This document shows, piece after piece, positions 6,487-13,941 of a DNA stretch of 20,772 nucleotides. Position 1 is the stretch's first letter; every line of letters begins with the position of its first letter. The DNA comes from an uncultured Ellagibacter sp. GTDB taxonomy: Bacteria; Actinomycetota; Coriobacteriia; Coriobacteriales; Eggerthellaceae. The stretch spans positions 1-20,772 of the forward strand of contig NZ_CAKUAL010000036.1 of NCBI RefSeq assembly GCF_934636505.1. The letters run 5' to 3'. The translations under genes were made by a program, and so were the position numbers. A model generated the notes under the pieces. The model was not told where the DNA came from. It saw only the letters and a program-made list of their open reading frames with translations, and did no database searches.

Positions 6487-6870
6487 CTAGCCTATTACGG
6501 AATGCACCCATTCAACCAAAGCATCGAAATCCCATGAACCTTCGGCAACACCGAGCATGGCTCTCAGCAGCTCGTCATGACGCGGCCGGAATGCAAGACC
6601 GGATATTCTAAGGGACGCTCCCATAAGGGCGGTGGCAGTTCGCTTGTTGCCATCAACAAACGGATGATTTTTGATGATGCCGTAAGCATATCTACATGCC
6701 TTGGCTTCGTCAGTTGGATAGAGCTCTGCGCCGCCGAACGACTGGAGCGGCTGCGCGAGCGCAGACTCCAAAAGCCCCTCGTCTCGCACACCGTCGACTC
6801 CGCCGAACTTAGCAATTACGGCAGCATGCACCGCAATCGCCTCATCTTTGGCAATGGGACGAAATCTCAT
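6487..6870 (-). CDS. doc: Doc-type toxin of the Fic superfamily
   Basis: Doc toxins are small Fic-fold enzymes; the P1 phage Doc phosphorylates EF-Tu and stops translation. The 127-residue product has the Doc length and the core motif HPFVDGNKRTAT (from His69 to Thr80), matching HxFx(D/N)(A/G)NKR rather than the full HPFxxGNGRxxR of AMP-transferring Fic proteins. The N-terminal VHAAVIAKFGG and GLLESALAQP segments are also Doc-like. The catalytic histidine and the NKR anion site are intact, so the toxin is probably functional. Its ATG overlaps the phd stop by four bases (ATGA), the usual coupling of the pair. The target is inferred from the family only. Confidence 0.92.
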   Translation of the reverse strand: MRFRPIAKDEAIAVHAAVIAKFGGVDGVRDEGLLESALAQPLQSFGGAELYPTDEAKACRYAYGIIKNHPFVDGNKRTATALMGASLRISGLAFRPRHDELLRAMLGVAEGSWDFDALVEWVHSVIG

Positions 6871-7079
6871 TTGGCAAGTTCCTCGAACACGTCGGAGTAT
6901 TCATCCATGAAATCGACCGCAACGTCCAAAGTCGATGCCTCTGCTCCAACTGGCTGAATCACCACCCAAGGCTTATTGTTCTTCAAGACAGTAACCGGTC
7001 TGCCGGTTCTGTTGACCTCCGCCGTCAAGCGGGAAAAGTTGGTCTTGGCCTCCGCGAGGCCCATCGTCAGCGTTGCCAT
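6867..7079 (-). CDS. phd: Phd/YefM-type antitoxin
   Basis: The 70-residue antitoxin should have an N-terminal DNA-binding Phd fold and a C-terminal acidic tail that wraps Doc. Visible are the family patterns MGLAEAKTNFSRLTAEVNRTGRPVTVLKNNKPWVVIQPV (split here by position: about 6-44) and the acidic tail DVAVDFMDEYSDVFEELAK. The start ATG at 7077-7079 is preceded by AAGGGGG. It overlaps doc by four bases and is transcribed first, as expected for antitoxin-led autoregulation. A palindrome overlapping its -10 element is the likely binding site for Phd and the Phd-Doc complex. Confidence 0.9.
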   Translation of the reverse strand: MATLTMGLAEAKTNFSRLTAEVNRTGRPVTVLKNNKPWVVIQPVGAEASTLDVAVDFMDEYSDVFEELAK

Positions 7080-7097
7080 GCAATCCCCCTTCCAATA

Positions 7098-7115
7098 TGG
7101 TCAGAATTATGACCA
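7098..7115. promoter_or_regulatory. Operator palindrome of phd-doc
   Basis: TGGTCA (7098-7103) and TGACCA (7110-7115) form a perfect inverted repeat around GAATTA, itself palindromic except for its outer pair. It overlaps the phd -10 hexamer, the position expected for repression by antitoxin. Binding is inferred from the position and from known Phd/YefM autoregulation. Confidence 0.65.
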
Positions 7116-7134
7116 ATTATTAAGACAACGTCAA
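7106..7134 (-). promoter_or_regulatory. Promoter of phd-doc
   Basis: The minus strand reads TTGACG (7129-7134), 17 bases, then CATAAT (7106-7111). Both hexamers match consensus at five of six positions. The -35 lies in the last codons of a possible gene remnant that ends at 7120. Confidence 0.7.
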
Positions 7135-7245
7135 CCTCGCACCATTACCTTCGATCATAGCGAAGCCAATGAAGTTGCCAGATTCGACCGCAGACACCGC
7201 GACGGCGCCTTTGCCGGGCTCTGTGTTCTCGCCGTAGGATATAGT
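7120..7245 (-). pseudogene. Possible 3' remnant of an unidentified gene
   Basis: One minus-strand frame ending in TAA at 7120-7122 reads as plausible protein for about 37 residues, from GENTEPGKGAVAV to FAMIEGNGARLTLS, with coding-like third positions. Upstream the frame runs into the valS terminator and has no start codon with a ribosome binding site. It may be the tail of a gene whose front was lost when the region was rearranged or phd-doc arrived. I do not recognise the family, and chance is a real alternative. Confidence 0.25.
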
Positions 7246-7257
7246 CCGTTCACATGA

Positions 7258-7295
7258 ATAAAAACTGCGCCGGACTCGCTTGCAAGTCCGGCGCA
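7258..7295 (-). terminator. Intrinsic terminator after valS
   Basis: A perfect 11-bp stem (TGCGCCGGACT with AGTCCGGCGCA, eight-base loop) on the minus strand is followed by GTTTTTATTC. It lies about 27 bases after the valS stop codon and ends the tig-clpP-clpX-valS region. Confidence 0.9.
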
Positions 7296-7321
7296 AAAAC
7301 AGACTCTGGCAGATGCGGCTT

Positions 7322-10000
7322 TTAGCCCAACTCGGCGAGCTGCTCTTCGACGCGCGCGAGCTTATCGCGCAGCTCGGCGAGCTTCGCCGTGTCCTTCTCC
7401 ACGATCTCGGGCGCCGCCTTCGCGAGGAAGCCCGGGTTGGAAAGCTTCTTAGCGAACTTGGCCTCGTCCTTCTGAAGCGTTGCGCGCTCCTTGGTAAGGC
7501 GGGCGCGCTCGGCCTCGAAGTCGATAAGGCCGGTGAGCACGCAGTACACCTCGCAACCGTGAGCGACGACGCAGGCGCTCTCGGCAGGCTTGTGCGCATC
7601 GGACGGAACGATCGAAAGCTCGGATGCGCGCGCCATCGAGACGATCTGGCTCTTCAGGCCCTCGAGGACGCGGGCATTCTCAAACCCGGCGCGCAAAACC
7701 ACGGGAAGCTCCTGCTTGGGCGAGATGCCGTAGCGCGCACGCGTCGAGCGGACGGCGCTCACCACGTCGCACAGAAGGCTTACCGCACGCTCGGACTCCT
7801 CGTCGACAAGCGACGCGAGGCTTTCGGGCTCGGGCCACTTCGCCATCATGAGCGCAGGTGCCTCCCCTTCCGCATGCGGGACGTTTTCCCAGATAGCTTC
7901 CGTGACGAACGGCATCGCGGGATGCAGGAGGCGAAGCGCGTTGTCAAGCACGTACACGAGGTTGCGCTGCGTCTGCAGACGGGCGTCGCCCTCTTCGCGC
8001 AGGCTTGCCTTGCTAAACTCGATGTACCAGTCGCAGAACTCGTTCCAGAAGAAGGCGTGCAGCTCGCGCGCCATCTCGCCGAACTGGTAGGTTTCGATGT
8101 CCTTCGTGACCTCGATAGAAAGCTTCGCCAGGCGGCTGAAGATCCACGCGTCGGCCTGCGAGACCGCGCGCGGCTCGCCGGGCGTGAAGCCGTCCAGGTT
8201 GCCCAAAACGAAGCGACTCGCGTTCCAGATCTTCGTCACGAAGGCGCGCGCCGACTCCGTGCGCGGGCTGCCGAGAAGCTCGTGGGTCTTCTTGTCGATA
8301 TCGGCGTCGAAGCGCACGTCCTGGTTGTTGGTCACGAGCGTGAGCAGGTTGAAGCGCATCGCGTCGGCGCCGTACATGGAGATGAGGTCCATCGGGTCGA
8401 CGCCGTTGCCCTTCGACTTGGACATGCGCGTGCCGTCCTTCGCGAGGATGGTCGCGTAGATGACCACGTCCTTGAACGGGATTTCCTTAAGGAAGTACGT
8501 CGATGACATGATCATGCGCGCCACCCACAGCGCGATGATGTCGCGCGCGGTGACGAGCGCGGTCGTCGGATGATGCCCTTCCAGGCGCTCGGGATGCTCG
8601 GGCCAACCCTGCGTGGCGAACGTCCACAGCTGGCTCGAGAACCAGGTGTCGAGCACGTCCTCTTCCTGCGCGACATGGTGGCTGCCGCACTTCGGGCACA
8701 CGTCGGTGTCCTCCATGAGTGCATCTTCCCAGCCGCAGTCCTCGCAGTGGAACACAGGGATGCGATGGCCCCACCACAGCTGGCGCGAGATGCACCAGTC
8801 CTTGAGGTTCTCCATCCAGGTGAGATACGTCTGCGTCCAGCGCGAGGGGTGGAAGGTGACCTTGCCGGAAGTGACCGCCTCGGTCGCCGGGCCCTTCAGC
8901 TTGTCGACGGCGACGAACCACTGCTCGGACAGCCACGGCTCGAGCGTCGAGTCGCAGCGGTAGCAGTGCATGACGGAATGGTGATGGTCGTCCACATGGT
9001 CGAGCAGGCCGTGCTCCTCGAACCAGCCGACGACCGCTTGGCGGCACTCGTCGCGGCCCATGCCCGAGAACTCGCCGTAGCCTTCGACCACGTGAGCCGT
9101 CTCGTCGAAGATGTTGACCTTCTCAAGACCGTGGCGCTCACCCATACCATAGTCGTTGGGGTCGTGAGCAGGGGTTACCTTCACGAAGCCCGTGCCGAAG
9201 CCCGCATCGACGTAGAAGTCGGAGAAGATGGGGATCTCGCGGTCGACGATGGGAAGGCGGACCTTCGCGCCGACGAACTTGTCCTTGTCGTGGTCCTTCG
9301 GGGAGACCGCCACGCCGGTGTCGCCGAGCATCGTCTCGGGGCGCGTGGTGGCCACCACGACGTATTCCTGCCCATCGATAGGCTCGACGAGCGGGTAGCG
9401 CAGATACCACAGATGGCCGTCTTCTTCCTTGTACTCCGCCTCGTCGTCGGCGATGGCCGTCGTGCAATGCGGGCACCAGTTCACGATGCGCTTGCCGCGG
9501 TAGATCAGCCCGTCATGGTACCAGTCGCAAAACACCTTGCGCACTGCGGTGGCATAGTCGGCATCCATGGTGAAGTGCGGATCGGAGAAGTCGATCGAGC
9601 AGCCCATGCGCTTGATCTGCTCGACGATATGCCCGCCGTACTCGTGCGTCCAGTCCCAGCAGGCATCGACGAACTTATCGCGGCCGATCTCGCGGCGGGA
9701 AATTCCTTCGGAGGCGAGCTTCTTGTCCACCTTGGTCTGCGTGGCGATGCCCGCATGGTCGGTACCCAAAATCCAACGGGTGGAAACGCCGCGCATGCGG
9801 TTCATGCGGATGATGGTGTCCTGGATGGTGTCGTCGAGCGCATGGCCCATATGAAGCTTGCCGGTCACGTTCGGCGGCGGGATCGTCACCGTGCAATCGC
9901 CCACGCCGGGGTTGCGGCGATAGTAATCGCCGGCGAGCCATTTGTCGAGCATGCGCTGCTCGACGGCTTCTGCGTCGTAATTCTTCGGCATGTTTTCCAT
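7322..10000 (-). CDS. valS: Valyl-tRNA synthetase
   Basis: ValS is the class I synthetase that charges tRNA-Val and edits misactivated threonine. The 892-residue product contains the HIGH-type motif PPPNVTGKLHMGHAL (His50-Met-Gly-His53), the editing domain (TTRPETMLGDTGVAV, GTGFVKVTPAHDPNDY), a CxxC...CxxC zinc ribbon (HCEDCGWE, CPKCGSHH), the KMSKS-type loop MSKSKGNGVDP at about 526, and a C-terminal coiled-coil arm ending LARVEEQLAELG. The start is the ATG at 9998-10000 with AAGGAG ten bases upstream; an in-frame TTG at 10009 lies too close to that sequence. No T-box leader is seen in the 90-base gap after clpX. All catalytic motifs are intact. Confidence 0.98.
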   Translation of the reverse strand: MENMPKNYDAEAVEQRMLDKWLAGDYYRRNPGVGDCTVTIPPPNVTGKLHMGHALDDTIQDTIIRMNRMRGVSTRWILGTDHAGIATQTKVDKKLASEGISRREIGRDKFVDACWDWTHEYGGHIVEQIKRMGCSIDFSDPHFTMDADYATAVRKVFCDWYHDGLIYRGKRIVNWCPHCTTAIADDEAEYKEEDGHLWYLRYPLVEPIDGQEYVVVATTRPETMLGDTGVAVSPKDHDKDKFVGAKVRLPIVDREIPIFSDFYVDAGFGTGFVKVTPAHDPNDYGMGERHGLEKVNIFDETAHVVEGYGEFSGMGRDECRQAVVGWFEEHGLLDHVDDHHHSVMHCYRCDSTLEPWLSEQWFVAVDKLKGPATEAVTSGKVTFHPSRWTQTYLTWMENLKDWCISRQLWWGHRIPVFHCEDCGWEDALMEDTDVCPKCGSHHVAQEEDVLDTWFSSQLWTFATQGWPEHPERLEGHHPTTALVTARDIIALWVARMIMSSTYFLKEIPFKDVVIYATILAKDGTRMSKSKGNGVDPMDLISMYGADAMRFNLLTLVTNNQDVRFDADIDKKTHELLGSPRTESARAFVTKIWNASRFVLGNLDGFTPGEPRAVSQADAWIFSRLAKLSIEVTKDIETYQFGEMARELHAFFWNEFCDWYIEFSKASLREEGDARLQTQRNLVYVLDNALRLLHPAMPFVTEAIWENVPHAEGEAPALMMAKWPEPESLASLVDEESERAVSLLCDVVSAVRSTRARYGISPKQELPVVLRAGFENARVLEGLKSQIVSMARASELSIVPSDAHKPAESACVVAHGCEVYCVLTGLIDFEAERARLTKERATLQKDEAKFAKKLSNPGFLAKAAPEIVEKDTAKLAELRDKLARVEEQLAELG

Positions 10001-10054
10001 TGGATGCAAGCTCCTTCGATGAAACGTAAGCGGACAGGCGCCGAAACGCCGAGA

Positions 10055-10077
10055 GGGGCGCCCGCAAAAGGCGCCCC
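10055..10077 (-). other. GC-rich stem-loop between clpX and valS
   Basis: GGGGCGCC and GGCGCCCC form a perfect 8-bp stem with a seven-base loop, 14 bases after the clpX stop. It is not followed by a T run, so it may only partly stop transcription or protect the upstream mRNA end. No clear promoter for valS was found between it and the gene. Confidence 0.5.
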
Positions 10078-10090
10078 GGGAAAGTGCGGT

Positions 10091-11461
10091 TTAGGAAGCG
10101 GGAACGATCTCGGGGACCGTTTCCCCCGTGATGTCGCTCGCGCGCACGATGACGTGCGTGGCGACCTTGTGCTCAGGCAAGTCGTACATGACGTCCTGCA
10201 GCACGCGCTCGCAGATCGAGCGCAGGCCGCGAGCGCCCGTGCCGTGCTCCTGGGCCTCGTGCGCGATGGCGCGCAGGGCATCCTCTTCGAACTCGAGCGT
10301 GGAATCTTCGAACTCGAACATCTTCGTGTACTGCTTCACAAGTGCGTTCTTCGGCTCGGTGAGGATGCGGACAAGATCATCCTCGGAGAGCTCGTTGAGC
10401 GCCGTGATCACGGGGATGCGGCCAACGAACTCGGGGATCATGCCGAACTTGTTCAGGTCCTCGGGAAGCACCTGGGCCAGAAGCTCCGCCTCGGCGTGCT
10501 TTTTGCTCTCGGGCAGCTCGGAGGAGAAGCCAAGGCCACTCTTGCCGACGCGCTGGCCGATGATGTCGGACAAGCCGACGAACGCGCCGCCCAGGATGAA
10601 CAGAATGTTCGTAGTGTCGATGTGGATGAGCTCCTGCTGGGGGTGCTTGCGCCCGCCCTGCGGCGGCACGGAGGCCTCGGTGCCCTCGACGATCTTCAAA
10701 AGCGCCTGCTGCACGCCCTCGCCCGACACGTCGCGCGTGATGGAGAGGTTCTCGGCCTTGCGGGCGATCTTGTCGATCTCATCGATGTAGATGATTCCGA
10801 TTTCCGCGCGCGGGATATCGAAGTCGGCGGCGGTGATCAGCTTGAGCAGGATGTTCTCGACGTCCTCGCCGACGTAGCCCGCCTCAGTGAGCGTCGTCGC
10901 ATCGGCGATCGCGAACGGGACGCGCAGCGTGCGCGCAAGCGTCTGGGCAAGCAGCGTCTTGCCGGAACCCGTGGGGCCCAAAAGCATGATGTTGCTCTTC
11001 GCAAGCTCGACGTCGCCTTCCTGCGCCTCCGATTCCATGCTGATGCGCTTGTAGTGGTTGTAGACGGCGACGGAGAGGGCGCGCTTCGCGTTTTCCTGCC
11101 CCACCACATGCTCGGAGAGCTCGGCGTAGAGCTCGTGGGGTGTGGGCAGGTTGCCCAGGATATCGGCGGGGTTCGGCGTCTCGTCCTCGATGTCGGCCTC
11201 GACGACCCGCCCGCGGTCCTGCGCGCGACGGCGGCCGCGACGACCAGCCGTCTCCTCGTCGGACATGCTGTCGAAGGCGGTCGAGAGGCCCAAGTCGCGC
11301 ATCATCGCATCGGCGCACACCGAGATGCACTCGTCGCAGATGTTGATGCCGTTCGGGCCCGCGATCATCGCGGTCACCTGGTCGGATGACTTCCCGCAGA
11401 ACGCGCAGTACACCGCGTCGTCGCCGCGATAGCCAAGGTCGCCTCTTCGTTCGTTTGTCAT
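10091..11461 (-). CDS. clpX: ATP-dependent Clp protease ATPase subunit ClpX
   Basis: ClpX is the hexameric AAA+ unfoldase that recognises tagged substrates and feeds them to ClpP. The 456-residue product has the N-terminal C4 zinc-binding domain (Cys19/22/42/45), a charged Arg-rich linker (about 68-100), Walker A GPTGSGKT (162-169), the pore loop in EAGYVGEDVEN, Walker B IIYIDEIDKI, the RKH loop GGRKHP, and the ClpP-docking tripeptide in the LGF form (KSGLGFSSE). The C-terminal domain carries GTGARGLRSI. It starts 29 bases after clpP on the same strand. The ribosome binding site is weak (an AAGAGAAG about 12-15 bases upstream), so coupling to clpP translation may matter. Confidence 0.98.
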   Translation of the reverse strand: MTNERRGDLGYRGDDAVYCAFCGKSSDQVTAMIAGPNGINICDECISVCADAMMRDLGLSTAFDSMSDEETAGRRGRRRAQDRGRVVEADIEDETPNPADILGNLPTPHELYAELSEHVVGQENAKRALSVAVYNHYKRISMESEAQEGDVELAKSNIMLLGPTGSGKTLLAQTLARTLRVPFAIADATTLTEAGYVGEDVENILLKLITAADFDIPRAEIGIIYIDEIDKIARKAENLSITRDVSGEGVQQALLKIVEGTEASVPPQGGRKHPQQELIHIDTTNILFILGGAFVGLSDIIGQRVGKSGLGFSSELPESKKHAEAELLAQVLPEDLNKFGMIPEFVGRIPVITALNELSEDDLVRILTEPKNALVKQYTKMFEFEDSTLEFEEDALRAIAHEAQEHGTGARGLRSICERVLQDVMYDLPEHKVATHVIVRASDITGETVPEIVPAS

Positions 11462-11490
11462 ATGCGTTAGGTCGCTTCTCTTCTTAGGTT

Positions 11491-12120
11491 CTACTTGTCG
11501 GAGGAGCCGCGATGGCTCGTGATGATGTCGTCGACCAGGCCGTACGCCTTCGCTTCCTCAGCGGAAAGCCAGTTGTCGCGCTCGCAGTCGACGTGCACCT
11601 GCTCTTGGGTCTTGCCGCAATGCTTGGCGATGATGCCCTCCAAGCGGTCGCGTGTCTTCTTGATCTCGTCGGCCATAATCTGGATGTCGGTCTGCTGCGT
11701 GTGGCCGTCGCCGGTGCCGCCCATGGGCTGGTGAATCATGACCTGGGCGTTCGGCAGGATAAAACGCTTGCCCGCCGCGCCGCCGGTCAGAAGGGGCACA
11801 CCCATCGATGCCGCCATGCCCAGGCAGATGGTGGACACGTCGCACTTCACGAACTGCATCGTATCGTAGATGGCAAGGCCCGCCGACACGCTGCCGCCCG
11901 GGGTGTTGATGTAGAGCGAGATGTCCTTTTCGGGATCGGCGCTTTCGAGATGGAGCATCTGCGCGACGACGGAGTTCGCCACATGGTCATCGATGGGCTC
12001 GCCGAGGAAGATGATGCGGTCGTTTAAAAGACGTGAATAGATGTCGTAGCTGCGCTCACCGCGCGGAGATTGCTCGATGACGTAGGGGATCAGCGCCGAA
12101 GTGGCACGTTCGATGCTCAT
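11491..12120 (-). CDS. clpP: ATP-dependent Clp protease proteolytic subunit ClpP
   Basis: ClpP is the barrel-forming serine peptidase that degrades proteins unfolded by ClpX or ClpC. The 209-residue product starts IPYVIEQSPRGERSYDIYSRLLNDRIIFLG, and shows the catalytic triad as Ser105 (GMAASMG), His130 (MIHQP) and Asp178 (HVDCERDNW), with the handle region TQQTDIQIMADEI. The start is the ATG at 12118-12120 with GAGG six bases upstream; the longer frame to 12183 adds residues not found in the family. It follows the tig terminator by about 120 bases, so it probably has its own promoter, near an inverted repeat at 12204-12223, and is followed closely by clpX. Confidence 0.98.
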   Translation of the reverse strand: MSIERATSALIPYVIEQSPRGERSYDIYSRLLNDRIIFLGEPIDDHVANSVVAQMLHLESADPEKDISLYINTPGGSVSAGLAIYDTMQFVKCDVSTICLGMAASMGVPLLTGGAAGKRFILPNAQVMIHQPMGGTGDGHTQQTDIQIMADEIKKTRDRLEGIIAKHCGKTQEQVHVDCERDNWLSAEEAKAYGLVDDIITSHRGSSDK

Positions 12121-12203
12121 AAAAAGCCTCGCTTTCGAAAAGGACACGGCCTCACGGGGCCGCGAAATTGCAGTCTGCTTCACATGATGGAACAGCTTGC
12201 CGC

Positions 12204-12223
12204 TTCGCGCAAGGGGTCGCGAA
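12204..12223. promoter_or_regulatory. Inverted repeat upstream of clpP, possible regulator site
   Basis: TTCGCG-N8-CGCGAA lies in the 120-base gap between the tig terminator and clpP. On the minus strand TTGCGC-N17-CATCAT, a weak promoter-like pair, overlaps and follows it. Actinobacterial clp genes are often controlled by ClgR at sites built on GTTCGC and GCG half-sites. The spacing here is not the published one, so a ClgR assignment is only a suggestion. No CtsR-type heptad repeat is present. Confidence 0.35.
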
Positions 12224-12240
12224 CACGCCGTTCACTATAA

Positions 12241-12278
12241 GCATAAAACGGGGCCGACGCAGATGCATCGACCCCGTT
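12241..12278 (-). terminator. Intrinsic terminator after tig
   Basis: A 14-pair stem (AACGGGGTCGATGC with GCGTCGGCCCCGTT, one or two G-U pairs, ATCT loop) on the minus strand runs into TTATGCTTATAG. It lies about 32 bases after the tig stop and separates tig from clpP-clpX. Confidence 0.82.
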
Positions 12279-12309
12279 ACGCGATCGGATGAAGCTTGAG
12301 GGTGAGGTG

Positions 12310-13716
12310 CTACGCCTCGGCGTCGGCAGCCTCTTCCTCTTTCTTGGCAGCCTTCTTGGAAGACTTCTTGGCAGCCTTCTTCTCTTCCTCGGCTTCCTCG
12401 GCGGGGTCGTACTCGGTGACCTTGGCCTTCTCCATCACGTCGAGCACGGCGTGGGTGCGAAGCAGGGCCTCGCGGACCAGGTAGAGGCGACCGCCCTCGC
12501 GCCACTCCTTCAGGAGAGCCTTCGGGTCCTTAGCGCCGGACTTCTCGAACTCTTCGAGAACCTCCTCGTCGGTGACCTTGAGCTCGAAATGAGCTGCCCA
12601 CGCGTCGAGCGCCATGTCCTGCTTGGCGGTATCGGCGGCCTGCTGCTTCACGTCGGCCTTGAACTGGTCGGCGGTGATGCCGTTCTGCTGGAGATACGCG
12701 TCGAAGCTGGCGCCCTGGTTCTGCAGCTGGGCGAAGAAGTCCTGCAGCAGCTTGGCCTCAGTCTGCTCCTGCACGGCGGCAGGGACCTCGACGTCGAGAC
12801 GCTTTGCGAGCTCGATGAGGCAGGCGCTTTCCTTCATGCGCGGAAGAACGTCTTCCTTCTGCTCCTTGATGCTGTCGGCAACGCGCTCGCGCAGGTCGGC
12901 GACGTCATCGAAGCCCAGCGTGTCCTTGACCCACTCGTCGGTGAGCTCGGGGAGCACCTGCTTTTTCACGGCGAGAACCTCGACCTCGAAGTTCACCGTC
13001 TTGGTCTTGCCCTCCAGAGAGGCCATAAGGGTCGCGTCCTTCGCGTCCTCGACATTGACGGAGAAGCTTGCGGTCTGGCCCTTCTTCAGGCCAATGACCT
13101 GCTCGTCGAAGGCGGCCGGGAACATGCCGGAGCCCATGAGGCACAGGCGGGACTCGCTCGACAGCGCACTCACGTCCTCGCCGTTCTCGTCGGTCGCGGC
13201 GATCTTGAGGTCGGCGTAGGAGTCGGCCTTCACCTTGGTGTTGGCGTTGGCGTTCTCGAACTCGTGGTAGTAATCGCGCAGCGCCTCGATCTGCTGGTCG
13301 ATCTCGGCCTCGGACGCGCCTTCGGCCGGGAGCTTCACTTCGACCGGCTCGTAATCGGAGAGTTCGCAGGTCGGCTTGCACTCAACCTCGAAGGAGAACT
13401 CGTAGGGCTTGCCACCCTCGACGAGAGCGGGCTCGCCGAACTCGGGCTCGCCGACGGGATACAGATCGCAGCTGTCGATGGCGAGCGGATAGCAGCCGTT
13501 CACGATGTCGTCGGTGACGCTGGCAGGCACAGCCTCGGCGCCGAGCGCGTTGTCGATGATCGGACGGGGCGCCTTGCCCTTGCGGAATCCGGGGAAATTG
13601 TACTTATTCGCGAAGTCCTTGTAAGCCTTCTTGATGCGATTGTCGACTTCTTTGGCATCGACGGTGACGGTCACCTTGACCTTGTTGTCCTGCAATGCCT
13701 CTACTTTTGTTTCCAC
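12310..13716 (-). CDS. tig: Trigger factor (first copy)
   Basis: Trigger factor is the ribosome-bound chaperone that meets nascent chains at the exit tunnel. The 468-residue product has the ribosome-binding domain with the signature FPGFRKGKAPRPII (41-54), a middle domain in the FKBP position (about 160-250), the C-terminal chaperone arms, and a Lys/Glu/Ala-rich tail (KKAAKKSSKKAAKK). The FKBP-like part lacks the usual V-x-F-x-G opening and has MFPAAFDEQVIGLKKG where active proteins have IPGFEEQLIGMK, so prolyl isomerase activity is doubtful. The start is the GTG at 13714-13716 with GGAGG seven bases upstream. It heads the tig-clpP-clpX order common in bacteria. A second trigger-factor gene begins at 20247 in inverted orientation. 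Confidence 0.96.
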   Translation of the reverse strand: METKVEALQDNKVKVTVTVDAKEVDNRIKKAYKDFANKYNFPGFRKGKAPRPIIDNALGAEAVPASVTDDIVNGCYPLAIDSCDLYPVGEPEFGEPALVEGGKPYEFSFEVECKPTCELSDYEPVEVKLPAEGASEAEIDQQIEALRDYYHEFENANANTKVKADSYADLKIAATDENGEDVSALSSESRLCLMGSGMFPAAFDEQVIGLKKGQTASFSVNVEDAKDATLMASLEGKTKTVNFEVEVLAVKKQVLPELTDEWVKDTLGFDDVADLRERVADSIKEQKEDVLPRMKESACLIELAKRLDVEVPAAVQEQTEAKLLQDFFAQLQNQGASFDAYLQQNGITADQFKADVKQQAADTAKQDMALDAWAAHFELKVTDEEVLEEFEKSGAKDPKALLKEWREGGRLYLVREALLRTHAVLDVMEKAKVTEYDPAEEAEEEKKAAKKSSKKAAKKEEEAADAEA

Positions 13717-13742
13717 TAACTTTCCTCCATCGTTCGCTTATC

Positions 13743-13755
13743 GCACGATTCGTGC
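13743..13755. promoter_or_regulatory. 13-bp palindrome upstream of tig
   Basis: GCACGA-T-TCGTGC is a perfect palindrome about 27 bases upstream of the tig start, in the divergent region between tig and the DUF1847 gene. Three GGCCGAA or GGCCCGAA direct repeats follow it at about 13773-13808. A regulator site is possible. It is not a CIRCE or HAIR heat-shock operator. Confidence 0.3.
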
Positions 13756-13884
13756 AGCGCGCAATCGAATCTGGCCGAATCGGACAGCGCGGCCGAACAT
13801 CGGCCCGAATGCGCACCAAGAAGGAATTATCGCACATATGGCGAAGTTGTGCCAACCAAACAAAGACATCCACACGGAACGCCT

Positions 13885-13890
13885 TATACT
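13885..13890 (+). promoter_or_regulatory. Possible -10 element of the DUF1847 gene
   Basis: TATACT lies 51 bases before the ATG at 13942 and would give a leader of about 45 bases. No clear -35 hexamer is present 16-18 bases upstream. Confidence 0.35.
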
Positions 13891-13941
13891 GAAGAGGAAG
13901 CGAACGGAACGAGAGCGAACCGAAAGGCGGAGCCAAGACCC

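Noticed and set aside
10001..10090. T-box riboswitch before valS
   Set aside because: The gap is only 90 bases and holds a single 8-bp hairpin. No T-box sequence or specifier loop is visible.
8570..11389. Very long plus-strand open frame (939 codons) opposite valS and clpX
   Set aside because: It is exactly antisense to two genes with complete conserved motifs, is composed of the low-complexity Val/Ala/Asp/His mix typical of a GC-rich shadow frame, and has no ribosome binding site or domain.
12310..12420. Lys/Glu/Ala-rich end of trigger factor as a possible frameshift or fusion
   Set aside because: The frame continues cleanly to a stop and terminator. Charged low-complexity tails occur in other actinobacterial trigger factors.
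12289..13719. Plus-strand frame of 476 codons opposite tig
   Set aside because: It mirrors tig almost end to end and has shadow-frame composition. The same shadow appears opposite the second tig at 20199-20702.
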